64,000 bases of DNA from Paratinospora sagittata (taxonomy: Eukaryota; Streptophyta; Magnoliopsida; Ranunculales; Menispermaceae). Shown piece by piece: positions 11,001 through 23,200 of this stretch. Every line of letters starts with the position of its first letter. Positions within the stretch are counted from its first letter, which is position 1. The translations under genes were made by a program, and so were the position numbers. The stretch is from positions 1 through 64,000 of the forward strand of contig JAYMFD010002725.1 of the NCBI GenBank assembly GCA_035771175.1, given 5' to 3'. Below the pieces are notes generated by a model. That model did not search any database and was not told where the DNA came from. It saw only the letters and a program-made list of their open reading frames with translations.

Positions 11001-11640
11001 AGAAAGCAATCCGGTGGATTGATCGCGATTGCCTCAAACACATTTTTTAAGTAAATTTAGTTCATTTAAACCAAAATTTGATATTTAGGGGTCAAAAATT
11101 CATCGGGATGTTCGAACGGAGTTCCATCTATTCTGGGGGGTTGCTAGAAGGATATTGGGACTCGCTTAAAGAGTAGGTGGAGAATGCAATCCGGTGGATT
11201 GATCGCGATTGCCTCAAACACATTTTTTAAGTAAATTTAGTTCATTTAAACCAAAATTTGATATTTAGGGGTCAAAAATTCATCGGGATATTCGAACGGA
11301 GTTCCATCTATTCTGGGGGGTTGCTAGAAGGATATTGGGACTCGCTTAAAGAGTAGGTGGAGAATGCAATCCGGTGGATTGATCGCGATTGCCTCAAACA
11401 CATTTTTTAAGTAAATTTAGTTCATTTAAACCAAAATTTGATATTTAGGGGTCAAAAATTCATCGGGATGTTCGAACGGAGTTCCATCTATTCTGGGGGG
11501 TTGCTAGAAGGATATTGGGACTCGCTTAAAGAGTAGGTGGAGAATGCAATCCGGTGGATTGATCGCGATTGCCTCAAACACATTTTTTAAGTAAATTTAG
11601 TTCATTTAAACCAAAATTTGATATTTAGGGGTCAAAAATT
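8014..11640. repeat. 3,593-bp higher-order unit, copy 2
   Basis: Second copy of the 20-monomer unit. It differs from copy 1 at scattered sites: an A with GAGTAAGC and GATTCATCG at about 8.5 kb faces a plain A at about 4.9 kb, and GGCTCAAAA at about 5.16 kb is GGGTCAAAA here. Agreement fades near 11.64 kb, where A copies with GGAACTCG and GATTTTTAGG take over. The last kilobase also belongs to the following 1,798-bp duplication, so the two events overlap. Confidence 0.82.
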
Positions 11641-12422
11641 CATCGGGATGTTCGAACGGAGTTCCATCTATTCTGGGGGGTTGCTAGAAGGATATTGGAA
11701 CTCGCTTAAAGAGTAGGTGGAGAAAGCAATCCGGTGGATTGATCGCGATTGCCTCAAACACATTTTCTAAGTAAATTTAGTTCATTTAAACCAAAATTTG
11801 ATTTTTAGGGGTCAAAAATTCATCGGGATGTTCGAACGGAGTTCCATCTATTCTGGGGGGTTGCTAGAAGGATATTGGGACTCGCTTAAAGAGTAGGTGG
11901 AGAAAGCAATCCGGTGGATTGATCGCGATTGCCTCAAACACATTTTCTAAGTAAATTTAGTTCATTTAAACCAAAATTTGATATTTAGGGGTCAAAAATT
12001 CATCGGGATGTTCGAACGGAGTTCCTTCTATTCTGGGGGGTTGCTAGAAGGATATTGGAACTCGCTTAAAGAGTAGGTGGAGTAAGCAATCCGGTGGATT
12101 CATCGCGATTGCCTCAAACACATTTTCTAAGTAAATTTAGTTCATTTAAACCAAAATTTGAGATTTGGGGGTTAAAAATTTACCGGGATATTGGAACGGA
12201 GTTCCATCTATTCCGGGGCTTCCTAGAAGGATATTAGGGCTCGTTCAAAGAGTTGGTGGAGAAAGCAATATGGTGGATTGGTAGCGATTGCCTCAAACAC
12301 ATTTTCTAAGAAAATTTAGTTCATTTAAACCAAAATTTGATATTTAGGGGTCAAAAGTTCATCTGGATATTGGAAAAGAGTTCCATCTATTCTGGGGGGT
12401 TGTTCGAAGGATATTGGGACTC
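10625..12422. repeat. 1,798-bp higher-order unit, copy 1 (10 monomers)
   Basis: Ten monomers recur 1,798 bp to the right. Shared private markers are TTCCAACTATT (about 10,765 and 12,563), a GGATATTCG in a GCTAG copy (about 11,285 and 13,083) and GGTTAAAAATT in a type B (about 12,168 and 13,966). The unit runs from the GAGTAAGTGG type A to the first half of a type C. One visible difference is TTACCGGG in this copy against TCACCGGG in the next, at about 12,180. Confidence 0.87.
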
Positions 12423-12520
12423 GCTTAAAGAGTAAGTGGAGAAAGCAATCCGGTGGATTGATCGCGATTGCCTCAAACACATTTTTTAAGTAAATTTAGT
12501 TCATTTAAACCAAAATTTGA
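12339..12520. repeat. Hybrid C/A monomer at duplication junction
   Basis: The monomer starts as type C (CATCTGG, GGAAAAGAG, TTGTTCGAAGG) and finishes as the GAGTAAGTGG subtype of A with GATTGATCGCG. The switch lies within about 12,395-12,431, where the two parents are identical over the GAAGGATATTGGGACTCGC stretch. This is the expected product of an unequal exchange that created the 1,798-bp tandem pair. Confidence 0.8.
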
Positions 12521-14220
12521 TATTTAGGGGTCAAAAATTCATCGGGATGTTCGAACGGAGTTCCAACTATTCTGGGGGGTTGATAGAAGGATATTGGGAC
12601 TCGCTTAAAGAGTAGGTGGAGAAAGCAATCCGGTGGATTGATCGCGATTGCCTCAAACACATTTTTTAAGTAAATTTAGTTCATTTAAACCAAAATTTGA
12701 GATTTGGGGGTCAAAAATTTACCGGGATATTGGAACGGAGTTCCATCTATTCCGGGGCTTCCTTGAAGGATATTGGGACTCGCTCAAAGAGTTGGTGGAG
12801 AAAGCAATCCGGTGGATTGATCGCGATTGCCTCAAACACATTTTTTAAGTAAATTTAGTTCATTTAAACCAAAATTTGATATTTAGGGGTCAAAAATTCA
12901 TCGGGATGTTCGAACGGAGTTCCATCTATTCTGGGGGGTTGCTAGAAGGATATTGGGACTCGCTTAAAGAGTAGGTGGAGAATGCAATCCGGTGGATTGA
13001 TCGCGATTGCCTCAAACACATTTTTTAAGTAAATTTAGTTCATTTAAACCAAAATTTGATATTTAGGGGTCAAAAATTCATCGGGATATTCGAACGGAGT
13101 TCCATCTATTCTGGGGGGTTGCTAGAAGGATATTGGGACTCGCTTAAAGAGTAGGTGGAGAATGCAATCCGGTGGATTGATCGCGATTGCCTCAAACACA
13201 TTTTTTAAGTAAATTTAGTTCATTTAAACCAAAATTTGATATTTAGGGGTCAAAAATTCATCGGGATGTTCGAACGGAGTTCCATCTATTCTGGGGGGTT
13301 GCTAGAAGGATATTGGGACTCGCTTAAAGAGTAGGTGGAGAATGCAATCCGGTGGATTGATCGCGATTGCCTCAAACACATTTTTTAAGTAAATTTAGTT
13401 CATTTAAACCAAAATTTGATATTTAGGGGTCAAAAATTCATCGGGATGTTCGAACGGAGTTCCATCTATTCTGGGGGGTTGCTAGAAGGATATTGGAACT
13501 CGCTTAAAGAGTAGGTGGAGAAAGCAATCCGGTGGATTGATCGCGATTGCCTCAAACACATTTTCTAAGTAAATTTAGTTCATTTAAACCAAAATTTGAT
13601 TTTTAGGGGTCAAAAATTCATCGGGATGTTCGAACGGAGTTCCATCTATTCTGGGGGGTTGCTAGAAGGATATTGGGACTCGCTTAAAGAGTAGGTGGAG
13701 AAAGCAATCCGGTGGATTGATCGCGATTGCCTCAAACACATTTTCTAAGTAAATTTAGTTCATTTAAACCAAAATTTGATATTTAGGGGTCAAAAATTCA
13801 TCGGGATGTTCGAACGGAGTTCCTTCTATTCTGGGGGGTTGCTAGAAGGATATTGGAACTCGCTTAAAGAGTAGGTGGAGTAAGCAATCCGGTGGATTCA
13901 TCGCGATTGCCTCAAACACATTTTCTAAGTAAATTTAGTTCATTTAAACCAAAATTTGAGATTTGGGGGTTAAAAATTCACCGGGATATTGGAACGGAGT
14001 TCCATCTATTCCGGGGCTTCCTAGAAGGATATTAGGGCTCGTTCAAAGAGTTGGTGGAGAAAGCAATATGGTGGATTGGTAGCGATTGCCTCAAACACAT
14101 TTTCTAAGAAAATTTAGTTCATTTAAACCAAAATTTGATATTTAGGGGTCAAAAGTTCATCTGGATATTGGAAAAGAGTTCCATCTATTCTGGGGGGTTG
14201 TTCGAAGGATATTGGGACTC
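12423..14220. repeat. 1,798-bp higher-order unit, copy 2
   Basis: Second copy of the 10-monomer block. At its right end the type C continues normally into GATTGGTCGCG and a D1 head. At the left end, in copy 1, the C is instead joined to a type A tail. The right-hand C carries GTTTAGAAAGC where other copies have GTGGAGAAAGC, a private change at about 14,234. Confidence 0.87.
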
Positions 14221-14271
14221 GCTTAAAGAGTAGGTTTAGAAAGCAATCCGGTGGATTGGTCGCGATTGCCT

Positions 14272-14461
14272 CAATTTCTTTTTCAAATATATTTAGTTCA
14301 TTTAAACCAAAATTTTAGATTTGGGAGTCAAATGTTCACCGGGATATTAGAATGGAGTTCCATCTATTCCGGGGGTTCTTAGAAGGATATTGGGACTCGC
14401 TCAAAAAGTTGGTGGAGAAAGCAATCTGGTGGATTGGTAGCGATTGCCTCGAACACATTTT
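14272..14461. repeat. Type D1 monomer with pyrimidine-rich head
   Basis: The usual CAAACACATTTTCTAAG is replaced by CAATTTCTTTTTCAAA, followed by TATATTTAG, TTTTAGATTTGG, CAAATGTTCACCGGG, ATATTAGAATGG, GGGGGTTCTTAG and CGCTCAAAAAGTTGG. This abolishes the first A-tract of the monomer. It is followed by a type A copy starting with a one-base-short CATTTTTAAG and carrying GATTGATCACG and TTTTAAAAG. D1 copies with the full head begin near 3.5, 14.3, 16.8, 18.4, 22.4, 24.0, 26.3, 28.8, 30.4, 32.6 and 36.4 kb and then cease. Three forms mark block ancestry: ATTTAATTC, AAAATATTAG, and the plain form. Confidence 0.9.
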
Positions 14462-14639
14462 TAAGTAAATTTAGTTCATTTAAACCAAAATTTGATATTT
14501 AGGGGTCAAAAATTCATCGGGATATTCGAACGGAGTTCCATCTATTCTGGGGGGTTGATAGAAGGATATTGGGACTCACTTAAAGAGTAGGTGGAGAAAG
14601 CAATCCGGTGGATTGATCACGATTGCCTCAAACACATTT

Positions 14640-17600
14640 TAAAAGTAAATTTAGTTCATTTAAACCAAAATTTGATATTTAGGGGTCAAAAATTCATCGG
14701 GATGTTCGAACGGAGTTCCATCTATTCTGGGGGGTTGCTAGAAGGATATTGGGACTCGCTTAAAGAGTAGGTGGAGAAAGCAATCCGGTGGATTGATCGC
14801 GATTGCCTCAAACACATTTTCTAAGTAAATTTAGTTCATTTAAACCAAAATTTGATATTTAGGGGTCAAAAATTCATCGGGATGTTCGAACGGAGTTCCT
14901 TCTATTCTGGGGGGTTGCTAGAAGGATATTGGAACTCGCTTAAAGAGTAGGTGGAGAAAGCAATCCGGTGGATTGATCGCGATTGCCTCAAACACTTTTT
15001 CTAAGTAAATTTAGTTCATTTAAACCAAAATTTGAGATTTGGGGGTCAAAAATTCACCGGGATATTGGAACGGAGTTCCATCTATTCCGGGGGTTCCTTG
15101 AAGGATATTGGGACTCGCTCAAAGAGTTGGTGGAGAAAGCAATATGGTGGATTGGAAGCGATTGCCTCAAACACATTTTCTAAGTAAATTTAGTTCATTT
15201 AAACCAAAATTTGATATTTAGGGGTCAAAAATTCATCGGGATATTCGAACGGAGTTCCATCTATTCTGGGGGGTTGATAGAAGGATATTGGGACTCGCTT
15301 AAAGAGTAGGTGGAGAAAGCAATCCGGTGGATTGATCGCGATTGCCTCAAACACATTTTTTAAGTAAATTTAGTTCATTTAAACCAAAATTTGATATTTA
15401 GGGGTCGAAAATTCATCGGGATGTTCGAACGGAGTTCCATCTATTCTGGGGGGTTGCTAGAAGGATATTGGGACTCGCTTAAAGAGTAGGTGGAGAATGC
15501 AATCCGGTGGATTGATCGCGATTGCCTCAAACACATTTTTTAAGTAAATTTAGTTCATTTAAACCAAAATTTGATATTTAGGGGTCAAAAATTCATCGGG
15601 ATATTCGAACGGAGTTCCATCTATTCTGGGGGGTTGATAGAAGGATATTGGGACTCGCTTAAAGAGTAGGTGGAGAAAGCAATCCGGTGGATTGATCGCG
15701 ATTGCCTCAAACACATTTTTTAAGTAAATTTAGTTCATTTAAACCAAAATTTGATATTTAGGGGTCGAAAATTCATCGGGATGTTCGAACGGAGTTCCAT
15801 CTATTCTGGGGGGTTGCTAGAAGGATATTGGGACTCGCTTAAAGAGTAGGTGGAGAATGCAATCCGGTGGATTGATCGCGATTGCCTCAAACACATTTTT
15901 TAAGTAAATTTAGTTCATTTAAACCAAAATTTGATATTTAGGGGTCAAAAATTCATCGGGATGTTCGAACGGAGTTCCATCTATTCTGGGGGGTTGCTAG
16001 AAGGATATTGGGACTCGCTTAAAGAGTAGGTGGAGAATGCAATCCGGTGGATTGATCGCGATTGCCTCAAACACATTTTTTAAGTAAATTTAGTTCATTT
16101 AAACCAAAATTTGATATTTAGGGGTCAAAAATTCATCGGGATGTTCGAACGGAGTTCCATCTATTCTGGGGGGTTGCTAGAAGGATATTGGGACTCGCTT
16201 AAAGAGTAGGTGGAGAAAGCAATCCGGTGGATTGATCGCGATTGCCTCAAACACATTTTCTAAGTAAATTTAGTTCATTTAAACCAAAATTTGATATTTA
16301 GGGGTCAAAAATTCATCGGGATGTTCGAACGGAGTTCCTTCTATTCTGGGGGGTTGCTAGAAGGATATTGGAACTCGCTTAAAGAGTAGGTGGAGTAAGC
16401 AATCCGGTGGATTCATCGCGATTGCCTCAAACACATTTTCTAAGTAAATTTAGTTCATTTAAACCAAAATTTGAGATTTGGGGGTCAAAAATTCACCGGG
16501 ATATTGGAACGGAGTTCCATCTATTCCGGGGCTTCCTAGAAGGATATTAGGGCTCGTTCAAAGAGTTGGTGGAGAAAGCAATATGGTGGATTGGTAGCGA
16601 TTGCCTCAAACACATTTTCTAAGTAAATTTAGTTCATTTAAACCAAAATTTGATATTTAGGGGTCAAAAGTTCATCTGGATATTGGAAAAGAGTTCCATC
16701 TATTCTGGGGGGTTGTTCGAAGGATATTGGGACTCGCTTAAAGAGTAGGTGGAGAAAGCAATCCGGTGGATTGGTCGCGATTGCCTCAATTTCTTTTTCA
16801 AATATATTTAGTTCATTTAAACCAAAATATTAGATTTGGGGGTCAAATGTTCACCGGGATATTAGAATGGAGTTCCATCTATTCCGGGGGTTCTTAGAAG
16901 GATATTGGGACTCGCTCAAAAAGTTGGTGGAGAAAGCAATCTGGTGGATTGGTAGCGATTGCCTCGAACACATTTTTAAGTAAATTTAGTTCATTTAAAC
17001 AAAAATTTGATATTTAGGGGTCAAAAATTCATCGGGATATTCGAACGGAGTTCCATCTATTCTGGGGGGTTGATAGAAGGATATTGGGACTCACTTAAAG
17101 AGTAGGTGGAGAAAGCAATCCGGTGGATTGATCACGATTGCCTCAAACACATTTTAAAAGTAAATTTAGTTCATTTAAACCAAAATTTGATATTTAGCGG
17201 TCAAAAATTCATCGGGATGTTCGAACGGAGTTCCATCTATTCTGGGGGGTTGCTAGAAGGATATTGGGACTCGCTTAAAGAGTAGGTGGAGAAAGCAATC
17301 CGGTGGATTGATCGCGATTGCCTCAAACACATTTTGTAAGTAAATTTAGTTCATTTAAACCAAAATTTGATATTTAGGGGTCAAAAATTCATCGGGATGT
17401 TCGAACGGAGTTCCATCTATTCTGGGGGGTTGCTAGAAGGATATTGGGACTCGCTTAAAGAGTAGGTGGAGAATGCAATCCGGTGGATTGATCGCGATTG
17501 CCTCAAACACATTTTTTAAGTAAATTTAGTTCATTTAAACCAAAATTTGATATTTAGGGGTCAAAAATTCATCGGGATGTTCGAACGGAGTTCCATATAT

Positions 17601-20207
17601 TCTGGGGGGTTGCTAGAAGGATATTGGAACTCGCTTAAAGAGTAGGTGGAGAAAGCAATCCGGTGGATTGATCGCGATTGCCTCAAACACATTTTCTAAG
17701 TAAATTTAGTTCATTTAAACCAAAATTTGATTTTTAGGGGTCAAAAATTCATCGGGATGTTCGAACGGAGTTCCATCTATTCTGGGGGGTTGCTAGAAGG
17801 ATATTGGGACTCGCTTAAAGAGTAGGTGGAGAAAGCAATCCGGTGGATTGATCGCGATTGCCTCAAACACATTTTCTAAGTAAATTTAGTTCATTTAAAC
17901 CAAAATTTGATATTTAGGGGTCAAAAATTCATCGGGATGTTCGAACGGAGTTCCTTCTATTCTGGGGGGTTGCTAGAAGGATATTGGAACTCGCTTAAAG
18001 AGTAGGTGGAGTAAGCAATCCGGTGGATTCATCGCGATTGCCTCAAACACATTTTCTAAGTAAATTTAGTTCATTTAAACCAAAATTTGAGATTTGGGGG
18101 TCAAAAATTCACCGGGATATTGGAACGGAGTTCCATCTATTCCGGGGCTTCCTAGAAGGATATTAGGACTCGTTCAAAGAGTTGGTGGAGAAAGCAATAT
18201 GGTGGATTGGTAGCGATTGCCTCAAACACATTTTCTAAGTAAATTTAGTTCATTTAAACCAAAATTTGATATTTAGGGGTCAAAAGTTCATCTGGATATT
18301 GGAAAAGAGTTCCATCTATTCTGGGGGGTTATTCGAAGGATATTGGGACTCGCTTAAAGAGTAGGTGGAGAAAGCAATCCGGTGGATTGGTCGCGATTGC
18401 CTCAATTTCTTTTTCAAATATATTTAATTCATTTAAACCAAAATTTTAGATTTGGGGGTCAAATGTTCACCGGGATATTAGAATGGAGTTCCATCTATTC
18501 CGGGGGTTCTTAGAAGGATATTGGGACTCGCTCAAAAAGTTGGTGGAGAAAGCAATCTGGTGGATTGGTAGCGATTGCCTCGAACACATTTTTAAGTAAA
18601 TTTAGTTCATTTAAACCAAAATTTGATATTTAAGGGTCAAAAATTCATCGGGATATTCGAACGGAGTTCCATCTATTCTGGGGGGTTGATAGAAGGATAT
18701 TAGGACTCACTTAAAGAGTAGGTGGAGAAAGCAATCCGGTGGATTGATCACGATTGCCTCAAACACATTTTAAAAGTAAATTTAGTTCATTTAAACCAAA
18801 ATTTGATATTTAGGGGTCAAAAATTCATCGGGATGTTCGAACGGAGTTCCATCTATTCTGGGGGGTTGCTAGAAGGATATTGGGACTCGCTTAAAGAGTA
18901 CGTGGAGAAAGCAATCCGGTGGATTGGTCGCGATTGCGTCAATTTCTTTTTCAAAGTATATTTAGTTCATTTAAACCAAAATTTTAGATTTGGGGGTCAA
19001 AAATTTTCCTGGATATTGGAATGGAGTTCCATCTATTCTGGGGCTTCCTAGAAGGATATTAGGACTCGCTCAAAGAGTTGGTGGAGAAAACAATCTGGTG
19101 GATTGGTAGCGATTGCCTCAAACACATTTTCTAAGTAAATTTAGTTCATTTAAACCAAAATTTGAGATTTGGGGGTCAAAAATTCACCGGGATATTGGAA
19201 TGGAGTTCCATCTATTCCGGGGGTTCCTAGAAGGATATTGGGACTCGCTCAAAAAGTTGGTGGAGAAAGCAATATGGTGGATTGGAAGCGATTGCCTCAA
19301 ACACATTTTCTAAGTAAATTTAGTTCATTTAAACCAAAATTTGATATTTAGGGGTCAAAAATTCATCGGGATATTCGAACGGAGTTCCATCTATTCTGGG
19401 GGGTTGATAGAAGGATATTGGGACTCGCTTAAAGAGTAGGTGGAGAAAGCAATCCGGTGGATTGATCGCGATTGCCTCAAACACATTTTTTAAGTAAATT
19501 TAGTTCATTTAAACCAAAATTTGATATTTAGGGGTCGAAAATTCATCGGGATGTTCGAACGGAGTTCCATCTATTCTGGGGGGTTGCTAGAAGGATATTG
19601 GGACTCGCTTAAAGAGTAGGTGGAGAATGCAATCCGGTGGATTGATCGCGATTCCCTCAAACACATTTTCTAAGTAAATTTAGTTCATTTAAACCAAAAT
19701 TTGATATTTAGGGGTCAAAAATTCATCGGGATGTTCGAACGGAGTTCCTTCTATTCTGGGGGGTTGCTAGAAGGATATTGGAACTCGCTTAAAGAGTAGG
19801 TGGAGAAAGCAATCCGGTGGATTGATCGCGATTGCCTCAAACACATTTTCTAAGTAAATTTAGTTCATTTAAACCAAAATTTGAGATTTGGGGGTTAAAA
19901 ATTCACCGGGATATTGGAACGGAGTTCCATCTATTCCGGGGCTTCCTAGAAGGATATTAGGGCTCGTTCAAAGAGTTGGTGGAGAAAGCAATATGGTGGA
20001 TTGGTAGCGATTGCCTCAAACACATTTTCTAAGTAAATTTAGTTCATTTAAACCAAAATTTGATATTTAGGGGTCAAAAATTCATCGGGATATTCGAACG
20101 GAGTTCCATCTATTCTGGGGGGTTGATAGAAGGATATTGGGACTCGCTTAAAGCGTAGGTGGAGAAAGCAATGCGGTGGATTGATCGCGATTGCCTCAAA
20201 CACATTT
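14640..20207. repeat. 5,567-bp higher-order block, copy 1 (31 monomers)
   Basis: Order and markers from about 14.64 to 19.6 kb recur 5,567-5,568 bp to the right. The block contains alternating TTGATA and GTCGAAAA type A copies (15.2-15.9 kb), a C-D1 cassette of the TTGTTCG form (16.6 kb), a second of the TTATTCG and ATTTAATTC form (18.2 kb), a D2 at 18.9 kb and a type B with GGAATGG at 19.1 kb. The offset loses one base past 21.77 kb because of a one-base deletion in the second copy. Confidence 0.84.
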
Positions 20208-23200
20208 TTTAAGTAAATTTAGTTCATTTAAACCAAAATTTGATATTTAGGGGTCGAAAATTCATCGGGATGTTCGAACGGAGTTCCATCTATTCTGGGG
20301 GGTTGCTAGAAGGATATTGGGACTCGCTTAAAGAGTAGGTGGAGAAAGCAATCCGGTGGATTGATCGCGATTGCCTCAAACACATTTTCTAAGTAAATTT
20401 AGTTCATTTAAACCAAAATTTGATATTTAGGGGTCAAAAATTCATCGGGATGTTCGAACGGAGTTCCTTCTATTCTGGGGGGTTGCTAGAAGGATATTGG
20501 AACTCGCTTAAAGAGTAGGTGGAGAAAGCAATCCGGTGGATTGATCGCGATTGCCTCAAACACATTTTCTAAGTAAATTTAGTTCATTTAAACCAAAATT
20601 TGAGATTTGGGGGTCAAAAATTCACCGGGATATTGGAACGGAGTTCCATCTATTCCGGGGGTTCCTTGAAGGATATTGGGACTCGCTCAAAGAGTTGGTG
20701 GAGAAAGCAATATGGTGGATTGGAAGCGATTGCCTCAAACACATTTTCTAAGTAAATTTAGTTCATTTAAACCAAAATTTGATATTTAGGGGTCAAAAAT
20801 TCATCGGGATATTCGAACGGAGTTCCATCTATTCTGGGGGGTTGATAGAAGGATATTGGGACTCGCTTAAAGCGTAGGTGGAGAAAGCAATGCGGTGGAT
20901 TGATCGCGATTGCCTCAAACACATTTTTTAAGTAAATTTAGTTCATTTAAACCAAAATTTGATATTTAGGGGTCGAAAATTCATCGGGATGTTCGAACGG
21001 AGTTCCATCTATTCTGGGGGGTTGCTAGAAGGATATTGGGACTCGCTTAAAGAGTAGGTGGAGAATGCAATCCGGTGGATTGATCGCGATTGCCTCAAAC
21101 ACATTTTTTAAGTAAATTTAGTTCATTTAAACCAAAATTTGATATTTAGGGGTCAAAAATTCATCGGGATATTCGAACGGAGTTCCATCTATTCTGGGGG
21201 GTTGATAGAAGGATATTGGGACTCGCTTAAAGAGTAGGTGGAGAAAGCAATCCGGTGGATTGATCGCGATTGCCTCAAACACATTTTTTAAGTAAATTTA
21301 GTTCATTTAAACCAAAATTTGATATTTAGGGGTCGAAAATTCATCGGGATGTTCGAACGGAGTTCCATCTATTCTGGGGGGTTGCTAGAAGGATATTGGG
21401 ACTCGCTTAAAGAGTAGGTGGAGAATGCAATCCGGTGGATTGATCGCGATTGCCTCAAACACATTTTTTAAGTAAATTTAGTTCATTTAAACCAAAATTT
21501 GATATTTAGGGGCCAAAAATTCATCGGGATGTTCGAACGGAGTTCCATCTATTCTGGGGGGTTGCTAGAAGGATATTGGGACTCGCTTAAAGAGTAGGTG
21601 GAGAATGCAATCCGGTGGATTGATCGCGATTGCCTCAAACACATTTTTTAAGTAAATTTAGTTCATTTAAACCAAAATTTGATATTTAGGGGTCAAAAAT
21701 TCATCGGGATGTTCGAACGGAGTTCCATCTATTCTGGGGGGTTGCTAGAAGGATATTGGGACTCGCTTAAAAGTAGGTGGAGAAAGCAATCCGGTGGATT
21801 GATCGCGATTGCCTCAAACACATTTTCTAAGTAAATTTAGTTCATTTAAACCAAAATTTGATATTTAGGGGTCAAAAATTCATCGGGATGTTCGAACGGA
21901 GTTCCTTCTATTCTGGGGGGTTGCTAGAAGGATATTGGAACTCGCTTAAAGAGTAGGTGGAGTAAGCAATCCGGTGGATTCATCGCGATTGCCTCAAACA
22001 CATTTTCTAAGTAAATTTAGTTCATTTAAACCAAAATTTGAGATTTGGGGGTCAAAAATTCACCGGGATATTGGAACGGAGTTCCATCTATTCCGGGGCT
22101 TCCTAGAAGGATATTAGGGCTCGTTCAAAGAGTTGGTGGAGAAAGCAATATGGTGGATTGGTAGCGATTGCCTCAAACACATTTTCTAAGTAAATTTAGT
22201 TCATTTAAACCAAAATTTGATATTTAGGGGTCAAAAGTTCATCTGGATATTGGAAAAGAGTTCCATCTATTCTGGGGGGTTGTTCGAAGGATATTGGGAC
22301 TCGCTTAAAGAGTAGGTGGAGAAAGCAATCCGGTGGATTGGTCGCGATTGCCTCAATTTCTTTTTCAAATATATTTAGTTCATTTAAACCAAAATATTAG
22401 ATTTGGGGGTCAAATGTTCACCGGGATATTAGAATGGAGTTCCATCTATTCCGGGGGTTCTTAGAAGGATATTGGGACTCGCTCAAAAAGTTGGTGGAGA
22501 AAGCAATCTGGTGGATTGGTAGCGATTGCCTCGAACACATTTTTAAGTAAATTTAGTTCATTTAAACCAAAATTTGATATTTAGGGGTCAAAAATTCATC
22601 GGGATATTCGAACGGAGTTCCATCTATTCTGGGGGGTTGATAGAAGGATATTGGGACTCACTTAAAGAGTAGGTGGAGAAAGCAATCCGGTGGATTGATC
22701 ACGATTGCCTCAAACACATTTTAAAAGTAAATTTAGTTCATTTAAACCAAAATTTGATATTTAGCGGTCAAAAATTCATCGGGATGTTCGAACGGAGTTC
22801 CATCTATTCTGGGGGGTTGCTAGAAGGATATTGGGACTCGCTTAAAGAGTAGGTGGAGAAAGCAATCCGGTGGATTGATCGCGATTGCCTCAAACACATT
22901 TTGTAAGTAAATTTAGTTCATTTAAACCAAAATTTGATATTTAGGGGTCAAAAATTCATCGGGATGTTCGAACGGAGTTCCATCTATTCTGGGGGGTTGC
23001 TAGAAGGATATTGGGACTCGCTTAAAGAGTAGGTGGAGAATGCAATCCGGTGGATTGATCGCGATTGCCTCAAACACATTTTTTAAGTAAATTTAGTTCA
23101 TTTAAACCAAAATTTGATATTTAGGGGTCAAAAATTCATCGGGATGTTCGAACGGAGTTCCATATATTCTGGGGGGTTGCTAGAAGGATATTGGAACTCG

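Noticed and set aside
18722..19051. 109-codon open frame, the longest in the window
   Set aside because: It arises from two chance changes: GAGTAGG became GAGTACG (about 18,900), removing a TAG, and the TTTTAAAAG head shifts a TAA. It opens at GTG and spans ordinary A and D2 monomers.
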